A stretch of 64,000 bases of DNA. Source: Leptodontidium sp. MPI-SDFR-AT-0119 (taxonomy: Eukaryota > Ascomycota > Leotiomycetes > Helotiales > Leptodontidiaceae). Location: positions 1,612,001 through 1,676,000 of the forward strand of contig JAHLEZ010000005.1 of NCBI GenBank assembly GCA_020726505.1. The letters are read 5' to 3'. A program made the translations under genes and the position numbers. Positions 12,206-23,698 of the stretch are shown here, piece by piece. Positions within the stretch are counted from its first letter, which is position 1. Every line of letters starts with the position of its first letter. Below the pieces are notes generated by a model that was given only the letters and a program-made list of their open reading frames with translations, searched no databases and was not told the DNA's origin.

Positions 12206-12295
12206 GTTTTCCTCCGACTCGAATGCAGTGGTCGAGATCAGGTCTCCAAGGGAGATACCAGGAGCAGTGGGTGCGGCGAGGTCTGGGGTAGACAT
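12206..12295 (-). CDS. Candidate upstream coding exon of the Myb-like gene
   Basis: ATG at 12295 opens exactly 30 codons (start MSTPDLAAPTAP, end AFESEEN) and ends in a perfect GTAAGT donor at 12205, in phase 0. The CAG acceptor at 11569, just before the Myb-like gene's ATG, is also phase 0. Joining them would give a ~370-aa protein and a 637-nt intron holding the poly-G tract. That intron is long for this genome, so a further exon or a 5' leader splice is possible. The translated sequence has no domain I recognise. Confidence 0.5.
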
Positions 12296-13500
12296 CTTGG
12301 CGATTGCAAGCAATTGAGTGTGTTGGGTGTATGAATTGTATGAGGTATGAAGTTGTGTTGTTGATTGAGGAAGATCTGAGAAGGCAAGGAGTGGGGGGAA
12401 TTTTGGAGTGTTGCGTTGTGGAGGCAGGATTGAAAGATGGGAGTCGGGGACGAGGTATTTGTAGGGACGACTGCGAGGTGTCTTCCACCTTCCTGGGCCA
12501 AATCAGGCACCAAGTAGTTAGTGAGATTGATAAGAGCAACGAGCTATGGTGAAGTGGCTTTGAAGTGCCTGACAGTATCAAGAGGGATGGGTCGGCAAGA
12601 TATCAGGCCAGAAAATCAACAATGGTAGCAGCCGGCGAGCAAATCGAACCCCAGGAAAAGATCAAGCGACCACCACTTACTTTTCACTTTTAATTCTCCG
12701 AGCTACGCTAAAGGCTGATGGTGATTTCCCTCATTATCAAGACCAATATATTGGGATGATCAATGTCACACTTTGCGAAGTGTCCACGTTGCTTCGTCTA
12801 CATCTAGCTTCGTTTCACATATCAGTCTCTCCCATTGAATTTGAAGCAGCATTTAGAGCATACCCATTGAATACCGCCATCCAGTAGCAGAGGCGTTCCA
12901 GGGCAAGCATTGAGCGAGCTCAAAGTAAACAAGACAAATATCGAAGAAGTGGGGCCTGTTTTTGCGGCTGCCGGGCTCCTCATAAACCCAATGAAAATAA
13001 TGTCGGCTGTCAAAACTGTTCACTACAGATAATTCGAATCAAAATAAAGGAAATTGATAGACTTCAAGCAAAGAAAGTTGAGAGGAAGAGATGAGCCACC
13101 CTGTTGGCCACGTCCACGTGACAAGTGTGTGTGACATGAACCTCCAAGTTGCGAGCAATCCACCTGGGTGGCACCTAAGTGAGTAAGTGAGACTTGGCTA
13201 GAGCCTGGATGTACAGATAATCCTATCAGAGATGGAAAATGAAGTATTTGGCTTGGGTCTGCTTGCTCGAGATCCATTCTGCGAACTACTGCTTTCAAAC
13301 CGATGCCAGCAATGCAACTTTCTTGAATAATTGAAGACGCAAGAAATATGGAATTCTTAGATAGACACGCCAGTATTTGGAGCTCCAGAAAGAGATGCAC
13401 GCGTGAACCACACAGCGCGCAACACTGGTCTTGGTGACACTCGTTAAGAAATACTGGACGCTTCGTAATCTGTCAATCAAATTGGCAAACCTCCTCTTAA
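12296..13500. other. Intergenic region
   Basis: It holds the probable promoter of the Myb-like gene (12.3-12.7 kb). Short frames at 12.8-13.5 kb on the minus strand lack motifs. Coding-like fragments on the plus strand just before 13500 (for example TLVKKYWTLRNLSIKL) end in stops and may belong to the degraded gene that follows. Confidence 0.5.
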
Positions 13501-15370
13501 TATGATAGCACGCAGATTGGGCAGTTTCGTAGATCGATTTCTTTCGAATCCATTGCCTTCTGGAAGAGTGATCAACAAGCTTCAGATGTCGTTGAAAATC
13601 ACGTGCCCGCTTTGTCATTCACCAGGGTTGAAAGGAATCTTTCCTTGGACCTGGGACACAGCATCATCTATCGAAACCTTCACCAGATTCCATCAAATAC
13701 CATATTCGACCCGAAGTCGGACGTCCCGTTTAGCACGATGTGCCAAGAGTACCAAGCGGCGGTGTTTGCTATCCACATGGGGCTGTGTTCCATCGCTCCA
13801 ACGGTGAGTTTGCCTTGTGGCGAGTTCGCAACAACATTACACAGTCAACATAAATACGGTATACGGCATCCTTGAAAGGCGTAGAAGGCAGAAGCTCCGA
13901 GCGGATTTGTTGGTTTGGTTCCCTTCCTTCAGGTATGCTGTGTTCCCGTCCCAAGGTCAAGTGACGCCTTGGGAGTAGCAAATGTATCATTCCGAGCAAA
14001 GCAATGTCCTCGAGTAGGGTCTTGTTCGGGACTACCACTGCCTACTTTTGGGATGTGTTTGTTATACGGCTTAGAAATTGGTATTCCATTTGCTGTAAAT
14101 GTTTCTTCGTGCTGTTTTGTACTCAGCAAGTTGACAAGTTTATCGGCCGCCCGCAGAATTCGAACAGTCATGTTGTACACAGAGCCCATGCGATGCATTC
14201 CTGCTGCCAACTGTTCGTATGGCAACCTAGCAAAGTGGTGCGAGTCTTTACTTTCTCATCGAAGTACTACTCTTCGACTATTAAAAGCGTTTGTACCCGC
14301 CGTTGTCTCAGGTGGCTTTTGATTCATCATCTGGTTTTACAACGTCTCTCCTAAAATCCTCATTAGTCCATAACTTTGACGGAAACGGCTTTCACGATGT
14401 TCGCCCCTCAGCAGCTCTTTGGAAGAGGTCTTCGACCTATGAGGCCTTTTAGAAGTCCTCTGAAAAGCATTGGAGGCAGCGACAGGGAGCACCTCTACAT
14501 CGAGTCGCCTGTTACGAACAGCATCTGGCCAATTCGACAGCGTACCTTGGCGAGGAATATGCCAGGCCTTTTTCAGAAGATGCGAGAATCAGGGAACAAC
14601 ATCATGAATCCACTTGATCTCATCCCTTGCGAAAACCTTGAAGATTTCTCTGAGAACCCATTCGTGCTAGATCTGTTGCTGAACGCAATTGCGCAGCCAT
14701 ACCCAGCTTCGTTGTTTGGTTTACCCTCGCCTACAGCTGGGCTAACAATCAATGACTACTTTCTGCAACTGTATTCAATCGGTGTTCAAATGCCTACTAC
14801 CAACCTCATTGACAGGATTCTCAAGACCTTTGGGAGACTCTCCGAGATTCTGAGGAACGACTTTGCATGTGGGTTTGGAAACGACATTTACGTTGATATT
14901 ATACGTTGGGCGGGTTTGTTCATGCCATTGTTGGGCAGCGTTTCCGGCGCAATATACGCGCTCATCGAATACATATACAGGATGACAGACAAAGACCAAG
15001 ACACTCTAATCAGACTTCTTGTAATGGTCCCGTTTCAGTACCAAGGACAAGTTCTGGCCGAGGCGGCGCAAAGGTCGGTGGGGGAGCAAACTTTTCTGTC
15101 CATCAACATTGGACGAGTTTATATGGGACTACCTTCGATATATCCTTGACGAGGCTCTCTCTCGCCATGGGATACATTGGTACGGGCAACAGGTTGTTCC
15201 ATTCCCAAACAAAGTTTCTGGTCCACTTTACTAACTTTTTCCAGAACATCCATGAGACAGCCATCCCTTCTAGTGCAGCATCGATCCCTGCATTCAGTGG
15301 ACCCCTATTCTATTTCCATCGTGTCAACCTTGCAGTGCTAATCAAGACCAATCACCACCATGCACTCTAA
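13501..15370 (+). pseudogene. Degraded multi-exon gene of unknown family
   Basis: Several plus-strand stretches look coding but sit in different frames. A ~100-codon frame (13501-13803, including EYQAAVFAIHMGLCSIAPT) has no ATG and ends at a GTGAGT donor. A second segment, from a CAG at 14309-14311, reads on to a TAG at 14450. An open frame 14397-15149 encodes 250 aa, including DLIPCENLEDFSENPFVLDL and LIDRILKTFGRLSEILRND, with a hydrophobic segment near GLFMPLLGSVSGAIYALI. Near 15085-15108 coding character jumps to the next frame (LDEFIWDYLRYILDEALSRH). That frame continues to an intron 15193-15244, with a TACTAAC branch site and CCAG acceptor but a weak GTTGTT donor, and then a final exon to TAA 15370. 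A run of five G at about 15080 is a plausible slip site. Either the gene is decayed, or a one-base sequence error plus an unrecognised 5' structure explains it. No domain is recognised. Confidence 0.45.
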
Positions 15371-15545
15371 TTGCCTTCCCCAGCATCTCCTGGGATCGGA
15401 ACTCAGCCTTGCTTTACTACCAAATTTTGCTGTCATATTCATGCGGCGAGAAGACGGCGAATCCCAGCCTTGCTAGATACAAGAGGGGACTTCTTTCGAG
15501 TCTCAACATGATTTCTCCAACAACATCACTTCGCGGACAGGAAAC

Positions 15546-17211
15546 ATGGCAGACAACACATACAAGTCAGAGGATCGGACGGTGAAGAATGTGGTGGAGG
15601 TGGAAGCAGCGACAATCAGCGAAGTGTCTGACGAGGAGGAGAAGCCCAAGACGACATGGCAAATGGCCTCCCAGTACAGAGCAGCAATCCTCTGGTCCTC
15701 CTTTATTGGTCTCGCCGGTATCAACTGGGGAATGGATACACTGGTAAGTGCAAACAAGCTACCTCTTAGGGTCGATCTGACACCAATCTGCAGCTCTCGA
15801 ACGGCGTCATCGCAGTCCCCTCCTTCCAGAAAGACTTCGGATACAATTTCAAAGGCCAGTACATAGTGAGCGCCAGTTGGCAGATTGCGTTCAACACTGC
15901 AGCATCTATCGGAGGCTGTTTTGGGGCCCTTGCATCTGGGTACCTGGCAGACAAGATCGGGAAGAGGTTCGCATTGGGAATTGGCTGCTTGATCAGCATC
16001 GGTTCGGTTTTCATACAGGTCTTTGCTGGGCAGCCTGGGACGCTGCTTGTGGGCAAGGTAGGAAGCCACGCCCACTCCACATTCCCCAGAACCTCAATTG
16101 ACGATATGGATAGCTCATCAACGGCCTATCACTTGGAAGCTTCCTCGCCATTCCCTCCTCCTACGCCGCGGAGATCTGCCCTGTTGAGCTTCGAGGCCTC
16201 ACAACCTCAGCCGTGCAACTCTTCATTGGTATCGGCCAGTTGATGGCAAACTTGGTCCTCAAAGGAACCGGGACATTAGACACATCATGGGCATACAAGA
16301 TCCCCTTTGCCCTCCAATTCGTCTTCCCGGTTATTCTTCTACTCTTCCTACCCATGTGTCCAGAATCCCCATGGTATCTCCTGCGAACACGAAACCCAAA
16401 TACAGCAACCAGCACACTCGCCCGACTCGGATACGATGACCCTACCAAAACTCTTGCGGAAATGCAAAAGACGATCACTTTTGAGGAGCAGAGGGTAGAT
16501 GCGACCACATACCTCGACTGCTTCCGTGGCTCGGATCTGCGCCGGACAGAGATCGCCATTGGCATCTTTTCTGTGTCGCAACTCGTCGGTGTAGTCTTTG
16601 CTATTGGTTACAGCAGTTACTTCTTCCAACTCGCTGGCCTCTCTACTTCATCGTCATTCTCGATGTCTGTTGGGGTCTCGGTCCTCGGTCTCGTGGGAGT
16701 TGTTTGCTCCTGGTTCCTACTCAATCAGGCGGGTCGTCGTCCAACAGCCTTGGTTGGGACAAGCATTCTAGTCGTCCTACTCTTACTCGTTGGCATTCTC
16801 GACGTGATCCCAGTCCGAACTGGCAACCTCGGCCCCGTATACGGACAAGTAGCTTGCATCATCCTCTTCGCATTCATCTATCTCCTCACAATCGGTCCAG
16901 TAGGCTACGCACTTTTCGCCGAAGTTTCAAGCTCTCGTCTCCGTTCTCGGACAGTCGGTCTCGGGATTGTCGTACAGAACCTGTTTGGCATTTTGATGCA
17001 CATCGTCATCCCCCTCTTAATAAATCCTGATGCCGCAGCGCTGGGAGGCAAGATAGGGTTTATCTTTGGTGGTACGGCGTTCATGTCTGTTGTTTGGCTT
17101 TACTTCAGAGCGCCAGAGACGGCGCATAGGTCGTTTGAGGAGTTGGATTATCTGTTTGCGAAGGGGGTTCCGGCGAGAGCGTTCAAGGGTGTGCAGGTTG
17201 TTGTCACTTAG
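15546..17211 (+). CDS. MFS sugar transporter (SP family, alpha-glucoside permease type)
   Basis: Exons 15546-15743, 15794-16057 and 16114-17211 are all joined in phase 0 by introns of 50 and 56 nt, giving 519 aa. This is the usual length for fungal hexose and disaccharide permeases of the major facilitator superfamily, which work in the plasma membrane with twelve helices. Visible family motifs: GINWGMDTLLSNGVIAVPSF in helix 1, GYLADKIGKR between helices 2 and 3, an ELRGL motif after helix 4, CPESPWYL near residue 236 (the PESPR-type motif with W for R), NQAGRRPTALVG near residue 360, and PET followed by a long conserved helix at the end. The N terminus is acidic and cytosolic. The helix-1 sequence suggests the maltose/alpha-glucoside branch; substrate is inferred, not shown. 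The start is the only ATG before helix 1 in frame. Confidence 0.9.
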
Positions 17212-20200
17212 GTTTGATAAATGATTAGGTGTCGTGGAGTCTATATATTTGCCATCTTTCAGTATTCCTGTTGCTCTGCGAATCCAATAGTAACACCAAA
17301 GAACCAACCAACCAATCATCCATTGCTTGTATTACTGGGAGATAAGTTACCTCATACATTGGACATGGGGCTCACCTCTGAAATGAGGTTATTTGCTCTT
17401 TTTAACATCACTCAAACATTTCTTTAGTTCTCGCCTGAGCCTGCGACTGGCAGCAACTACATGTCTGACAACAATAAGCCACCAGAAAAGAAAGCAGAGG
17501 GGTATTCCATAATTCCCAGCCCAACAGCGACTCCTGATCCCACAACCACAAGCTGGCCAGCGACCGCTGGCAAGAATCCTGAATTGGGTAATTATACCAG
17601 CACCAGCGCCAGCTCCAGCTTCAGCTTCAGCAGTCCCCACTTAGCCTTCACTCACTATCTGTCTCTTTCTATTCAATGAATCAGTTTCGATATATTTACT
17701 AGTCATGCCCAAGTTCAGCCAGATCCGCATAACCAGATTCCTGATCGGGAACAATATAGGAACGATTTTTAAGTCTCCACCAGAAAGTAAGGATGGTGAT
17801 CGGGGATAAACTCCACTCCTCGACTAGTAAATTTCTCCTGGAAGGGGCTCTGGAGAATTCACCGAAGCACGTTCCCTCTGTAAGTCTTCAAGTTTATCTA
17901 CCAAATACTTCCCACCTCTTCTCCTTCAAGATTGAACGACGTCCCTTCCAAAGCTACCAGGTGCCAACTGCCCCCTTTGATGAGAATAAAAACCACCGAG
18001 ACTCTCAGGTTACTTCAAGAGAGCGACAGTATAGCGTATGGTAAAATAATAATAATAATAAATCTTCCTCTGACGTGTCTGTCATCCAAGCCCACATCTG
18101 TTTAGTTATTTCTTGTCATTGTCGTCCTGTACAGTGCTGTCATTCATTTGCACACCATACTCAGATACTTTGCAGGCCAAGGATCATTGCTGAAGCCGGG
18201 CTTTTTGATTCAGCTCTGAAAAAAATATCCGAGCAGTCTCCAGTGCCTCCAAAGGATCGAAGTGCTCTTTTCTGGCGCGACGCCTCAACACTCAGGCCAG
18301 GGCAGTAGTGAATCGCTTGAATTGATAATTTTCCTTCCTGCCGTACATCAAGACGTTGAGGACATCTTTAGTCCTTTATGATTCTTCTTTGAAGTTCTGC
18401 TATCAGCCTCAATCTAGGTTTGTGGTTCGGCAGACCCAGAGGGCAACAAATAGACGGTCACCTTGCATGCCATAACTTCTTCAGTACCCTTCACCATATA
18501 TCTAGGAGCCTCAGATGGCTGGAGGTTTTCTGCACTCGTGTTGGGCAACTTGGTTGGTTTTGGCTTCTTCAACATCTGTGTTGCTGATCTCCGCAACTCT
18601 TGATCTGGTTTCTTGGAGTTTGGTGGTCTGCGTGTTGAGCTGTCTGGGTGGATCTCGATGCTTGTGCGTGGCAACGGATTTGAGATACCTGATTCTCTGG
18701 TTGCTGCTATGTAGTCTTTGGCTTCTACTTCTGCGAGACTTAGCGTAGCTTAAACAAGTACAGCTCCTCGTCAGATTTTCTGCTCAAGGCTTGCTGCAAG
18801 ATTGTTGGTGATGCTAGATGTAGTGAGGTGTAGAACTGGATGATCCCCAAGCAGGTTGGATGGTTTCCTGGTTTGTTGGTAGATGGCTGTTGATGTTCTG
18901 ATCTCTTTGAGCTCAGCTGTACGGGCTTGAGGTTGGTTGGGTTGGACAAACCCCGTGATATTATTCACTTGACACTGGGCCCGCCTTCCCGTGAATTTGG
19001 GACTTGAAAGTGTTTCTTAAGATCTTAACGCTTTTGAGCTCCCAAAATTAGGGTAGGTTCTTAGAGGTGCTCTTTCGCCGTGGGATGAGTTTGGAGTGCT
19101 TTGGATAGAGGGTGGTCGATTTTCTTTCAAGTGATGCAGATCAAGTCGTGGAAGCCGGTGTTGTGAGGTGAGGGCGAAGCTTGGTGCGACCGGAACGCGA
19201 GACTTTAATCTGTTGAGGTCCCCGTCGTTGTGCAGACGTAGAAAGACTAGAATCTTGAATGTTGCTTCGAAGTGGTGAGTGGCTGCAATAAAGAAGATGA
19301 GACGGAATGACGGTGGCAAGGAGTACGGCAACAGGTCAAAAATTGACAACCGACTTATGGGAATTATCATCGAGGTAGGTGTATGTGGAACTCGAACAGC
19401 TACACTGTGCATATTCATACCAGCGATTATGTTTCATCATAGGATTTACACAGACTCCAGTCGTCATAGGTTGTTCTCATCTGCGTTGTCTACATCCCGC
19501 CTGGGGCCGGGATTGGTTCAATTGTTGTTCCTGCATAATTCTATAGGTAGGAGATCCATTTCTTTTTATAACGATATATTAAGTGATCAGTCGAAGGTGA
19601 ACTGAGCGATTCGCTTTTAGGAAAAGTTTATTACTAGTAAAAATGCATTGAGTATTGTATACAATTTCAAATTTGAAGACAAAGAGTAGCAAAGCAGTGG
19701 ACGAATGGTCAATTCTGCTCGGCCATCAGTGGTCCAGTGGAAAGTAATGCTCTATAATTTTACTATTTAAACAGTTCGTATTCCCGCAGAGAAAGCCTCA
19801 CGCTGGCTTCAAAGGTCCTCATCCCTCTGAAGAAATAAGAAGGATGATGTAGAAAAAATGCGTATGCATATGTTTAAAGCCATTCAAGCCAGGTCCTAGG
19901 ACAATTTCACAGAGTCTTCTCAGCAGAAGTATTCGGCTTGTGATAGTCTGAGGAAAAGAGAAGATCTAAACATCCAAACCCACGAAAACATGGCCAAAGA
20001 TTTGACAGCAAAGTTGGAGATGACAGTATAGCTGGTCCGACGATACTACTTTCAAAAAGAGGATATGGGTCCCTAAAGGGGAGGTGGACATATCCTTGTC
20101 TGCTACTTCAAGTGCATGCTTGCAAAGAGGTGATTCTGTTGAAAAGGTATTGTCGTCAAATCAGCGATGCAGGGGAGAAGCACACTCGTGGGCACGTCTT

Positions 20201-21997
20201 GCACCTCAATTCTGTGCAAGTGATTTTTATCTTTTTCGACTAGAATCTTTTAATAATCGTTCCGAGTCCGAAATAAAAGCCAAAGATAGCAGAGTTAAAA
20301 AAAAAATATCAAGGTCGGACTGGAGGTGGCAGGTATATCTTTCTTCGATGCATTCACACAGTTGCTGGATGGAAGGATACTTCCCGTGCCGCCATAGGAA
20401 TCGCTGGATTTCTAATCCTCTGGAATTGAGACTACCATAGAGTACTGCTTCCAGAATTTCTGAAGATCAATTTCTTGTGTTGCTCTGCGTTCCAACAAAT
20501 CATTTGTTGATTGCGATAATAAAGTTTAACAGACTAAGGAAATTATTGGCTAGGGTATCGAAGTTGAAGCATCTTCCTGTTATCTGTTCATCGTTTGTTC
20601 ACTTGAAGGTAATGCCATGAAGCTGGAGGTTGATCTATCAAAAACTATGTACGTCAAGTTGGCGAATTAACCTCAATTTAGGATAAATGTATTTTGGCTT
20701 GGGAAGAGAATATTGACCATGCTGGAAAACCTGCATTGACCTTCACTTTGATCTTCCCACATCCAATCGTCAGTTATCACCACAGCCACTTGGATCTACA
20801 TCCATAGAAATTTTACTTCATCTGGGGGTTTCCGCCCCTACTTTCTTGCTTTGTATCCTCCCTGCCTTCCCAGAAAAATTAAATACAACAATTGGACATT
20901 CAGAACTTGAAGATTCTGTGTCGACGCTTCTCTACTAACTAGCCCCGAAGAGACCCGAAGAGAAAAATAAAAAATAAGAATCACATAATTGGATAACCTA
21001 AACTTGAAGATTCCAAATCCGAGAAGCTCTCCTTCGCCCTTCAGACAGTTAGAAGCAGTCGAAGTGACGATCCAAAGATTCCAAATATCCGGGTCAGATC
21101 AGCATGGTCCATTAGCTTGGCCCGCCCCAACTACTGTAAGGTGGAATCAAAGTTAGTGGACAGAAAGTCGTTCCAACAACGGAGTGTTATCTGCTTGCGG
21201 AAAGGCTAGAAAAAAGATGAAACAGAAGCACGGGGAACGTCCCAAAAGAGGGGGCAGGTTGCAGGTTTTTTAGCAACCGTTCAGAACAGAACGATCAGCT
21301 TGCTAGGATTCAAAGGGAGGGGTATCATCGATGTCATCCGCCCTCCATTTGAGGATCAATCTAGTTGGATGCCCGGAGGTCGGATAGAATAATCTGATCA
21401 CCATCAAGTTGGACTGAATGGAATGGAATGCACTAATATCAGCAGCTTTGCCCTTTCGGTAGTGGTATTATTGTTAGTATTTACTTGGACTCGGCTGTCC
21501 TGTAGTGGGACATGTATGTGCAGACAGAATGGGTGGAGTTCGCATGCCGAGTGGCTGCTGCCTGGCTGCAAGCCACCCGCTGTCCTGCATTGCAAGAATT
21601 TACCCCACAACCTGGGAGTCATTGCTGGGAAACACGAAGCTTTTGATATCTTCGCACTGCGACGACTGGCAATTGTAAATCATCGGTCAGGATATCGATA
21701 TCAGTGCAGTATTGTAGCGGCCTGGATCAAGCTGTGGCTTTGCATCTGCGCCACACCCAAAAGTCCAGTGGAATGGCTTCAGATCCCCGAGCCTACAAAA
21801 CCTAAAATTCTATTCTTTTGCCGGAGATTCTCAGTAGTTCTGTCGATCTGGGTCTCTTGGGATGTCTCCTGCCAATTGCAGCTGACAGGATCGACTGTTA
21901 TTAAGACGGACTGAATTATTCATATTAAGGAGCAGGGACTTGCTTTGATGCAGGTCAACGAGGACTGGGTTGTTGCTCAAGGGTATGTGCAGATACG
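17212..21997. other. Intergenic region with possible gene relics
   Basis: No intact gene is supportable. A 72-codon open frame at 17461-17679 (plus; Ser/Thr/Pro-rich) has no support beyond openness. On the minus strand between about 18970 and 18420, short helix-like coding fragments occur in shifting frames (for example RTAELKEIRTSTAIYQQT, then SLAEVEAKDYIAATRE) broken by stops, compatible with an old degraded gene or transposon remnant. From 19.6 to 21.1 kb the DNA is AT-rich and empty. The last 600 bases before 21998 probably hold the promoter of the Zn2Cys6 gene. Confidence 0.5.
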
Positions 21998-23698
21998 ATG
22001 GGCAGCAACGGGAAGCGATCTGGCGGTAAATGGCCCCTCCAAGGATAAGATATATATCTAACTGTGTCAAGCTTGCCATACATGTCGAAGACGCCGTGTC
22101 AAATGCGACCTGACTGAACCCATCTGCCAGCGATGCACTAAAGCGAAGATAAAATGTGAGGGATATGCAAAGAAAGAGGGACTGAAGTTCGTGGACGAGA
22201 AGGAGAAAGCTGAGAAGAGGGTCCAGATCAAGAGGGAGGCATATCTGCAAGCTATCCAAGCGGAGGATGAGAAAGTCAAGGCGAGACTACATAGCTCGAA
22301 GGCACGAAAGGAGACCAAAGAGGCCCAAAGTTCGGACACACAAGGCGCAGAGCACCAATATCCGAAATCCACCAGCGACATCATTGCATCTCGAAAGCCG
22401 AAACCGAAGGGGAACGGTAAAGACTCGACTATTGGGAGAGAACTTTCTGTGTCTGGATTTCAGGATAAGATCCACATGTCCTTCTTACTGTCCAAATTCT
22501 TCGTGGGCGCTAAAATGTTCACACCATGGATGCTGAAAAGCTGCAAATGGAGCGAGAACTGTACGACGACCCAAACGGTGAGGGCCCTGAGTGGTCTATA
22601 CTTTGGTAGAATGCACCGTCGCAAGCAGAGTCTGGATTTCGGGTTCCAGAGTTACAGCAAAGCACTCCGATTGCTGAGCAAGGATCTCGTCTCAGAGAAA
22701 GCCTGGGAACTGCCTGCCTTGACGAATGTGCTATCGTTGACTGTCTTTGAAGTAAGCTATACGATTCGCATGCGTATCACTGTTGAAAACTGACGAGGAA
22801 GATCATGGCATCATCAACAGGAACAGGATTCCTCCAACATGAAGGCGGTGTAGCAAGACTTATTCAAAGCTCCAGCCCAGAACGATTTCAGTCCATGCCT
22901 GAGCTGGATGTATTTGAGTCTGCAAGACTAGCTATCTCTTTCGGTTGTGCAGATCTAAGGATTCGATGTTTTCTGGAAGAACCCAGATGGAAGATCATCC
23001 CATGGCTCAAGCATCCGGAAGCCAAAGACCTGAAATCGCTCATCTACGACAGGTTCTGCGATTTCCCTGGAATACTACAAGACCTAGAAGCATTCCGAAC
23101 TGGCCGTTTGCAAGATCCCGTCGACGTAACGAAGCTGTACCAGACAGTTTGTGACCAACTCCGCAAACTCTACGGATGGCGAGCGCAATGGGAATCCGAG
23201 AACGCACACAACTGCTCCGTCAAACCCTCACAAGACCCTAGATCACCGTTCCCGAATGCGTTACACTTCAACAACCTCCAGCAAGCAGCCGGACTGGCAC
23301 ACTACAACACAGTTCTTCTCGTTCTTCTCAGAGCAGGTCGAATGCTCAAAGGGCGCGACTTCTCCTTCACCACCTCCTCGGACGCCCTTCCCGTCACCCG
23401 CACAAATCCAGACCTCCTACTCCCTCAAGATCCTAAAACACTCCACGGCGTCGCAAGCGAAATATTACGATCCGTCGAATACGGCCTCTCGGAACCGCAT
23501 ACGAGCGGTGGATGTTTCCAGCTTCTCTTCCCATTGAGGGCTACGCTTGAGGTGTACAAACCAGGCTGTCCTGAGAGGGATTATCTTATCAAAACATTTT
23601 CGGATATTGCGGATAAGGGTGGTTTTGAGATGAGTCGGGGCTTGACACCTGCCGGACTTTGTGGGAGGATGATTGAGGATGAGTATTTGAATACTTGA
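21998..23698 (+). CDS. Zn2Cys6 fungal transcription factor
   Basis: Three exons (21998-22025, 22072-22751, 22802-23698) give 534 aa. The first intron interrupts the gene just before the zinc cluster; splicing gives MGSNGKRSGA then CHTCRRRRVKC. The six cysteines (residues 11, 14, 21, 28, 31, 38) have the spacing C-x2-C-x6-C-x6-C-x2-C-x6-C of a binuclear Zn2Cys6 DNA-binding domain. A Lys/Glu-rich helical linker follows (residues ~45-95), then a Ser-rich stretch and a mostly helical C-terminal region of ~350 residues like the regulatory domain of this class (Fungal_trans_2 type). It acts in the nucleus; target genes cannot be told from sequence. Both introns have good donors (GTAAAT, GTAAGC) and CTAAC/CTGAC branch sites, but both need AAG rather than CAG/TAG acceptors to keep frame, which is unusual. 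No obvious metabolic cluster adjoins it. Confidence 0.85.

Noticed and set aside
13929..14322. Long opposing open frames on both strands
   Set aside because: Each is the shadow of the other or of the degraded plus-strand gene; the plus frame is Cys-rich as antisense frames often are.
18420..18970. Possible transposase or coiled-coil relic on the minus strand
   Set aside because: Fragments in shifting frames look faintly coding, but no catalytic motif or terminal repeats could be found, so it is not listed as a mobile element.
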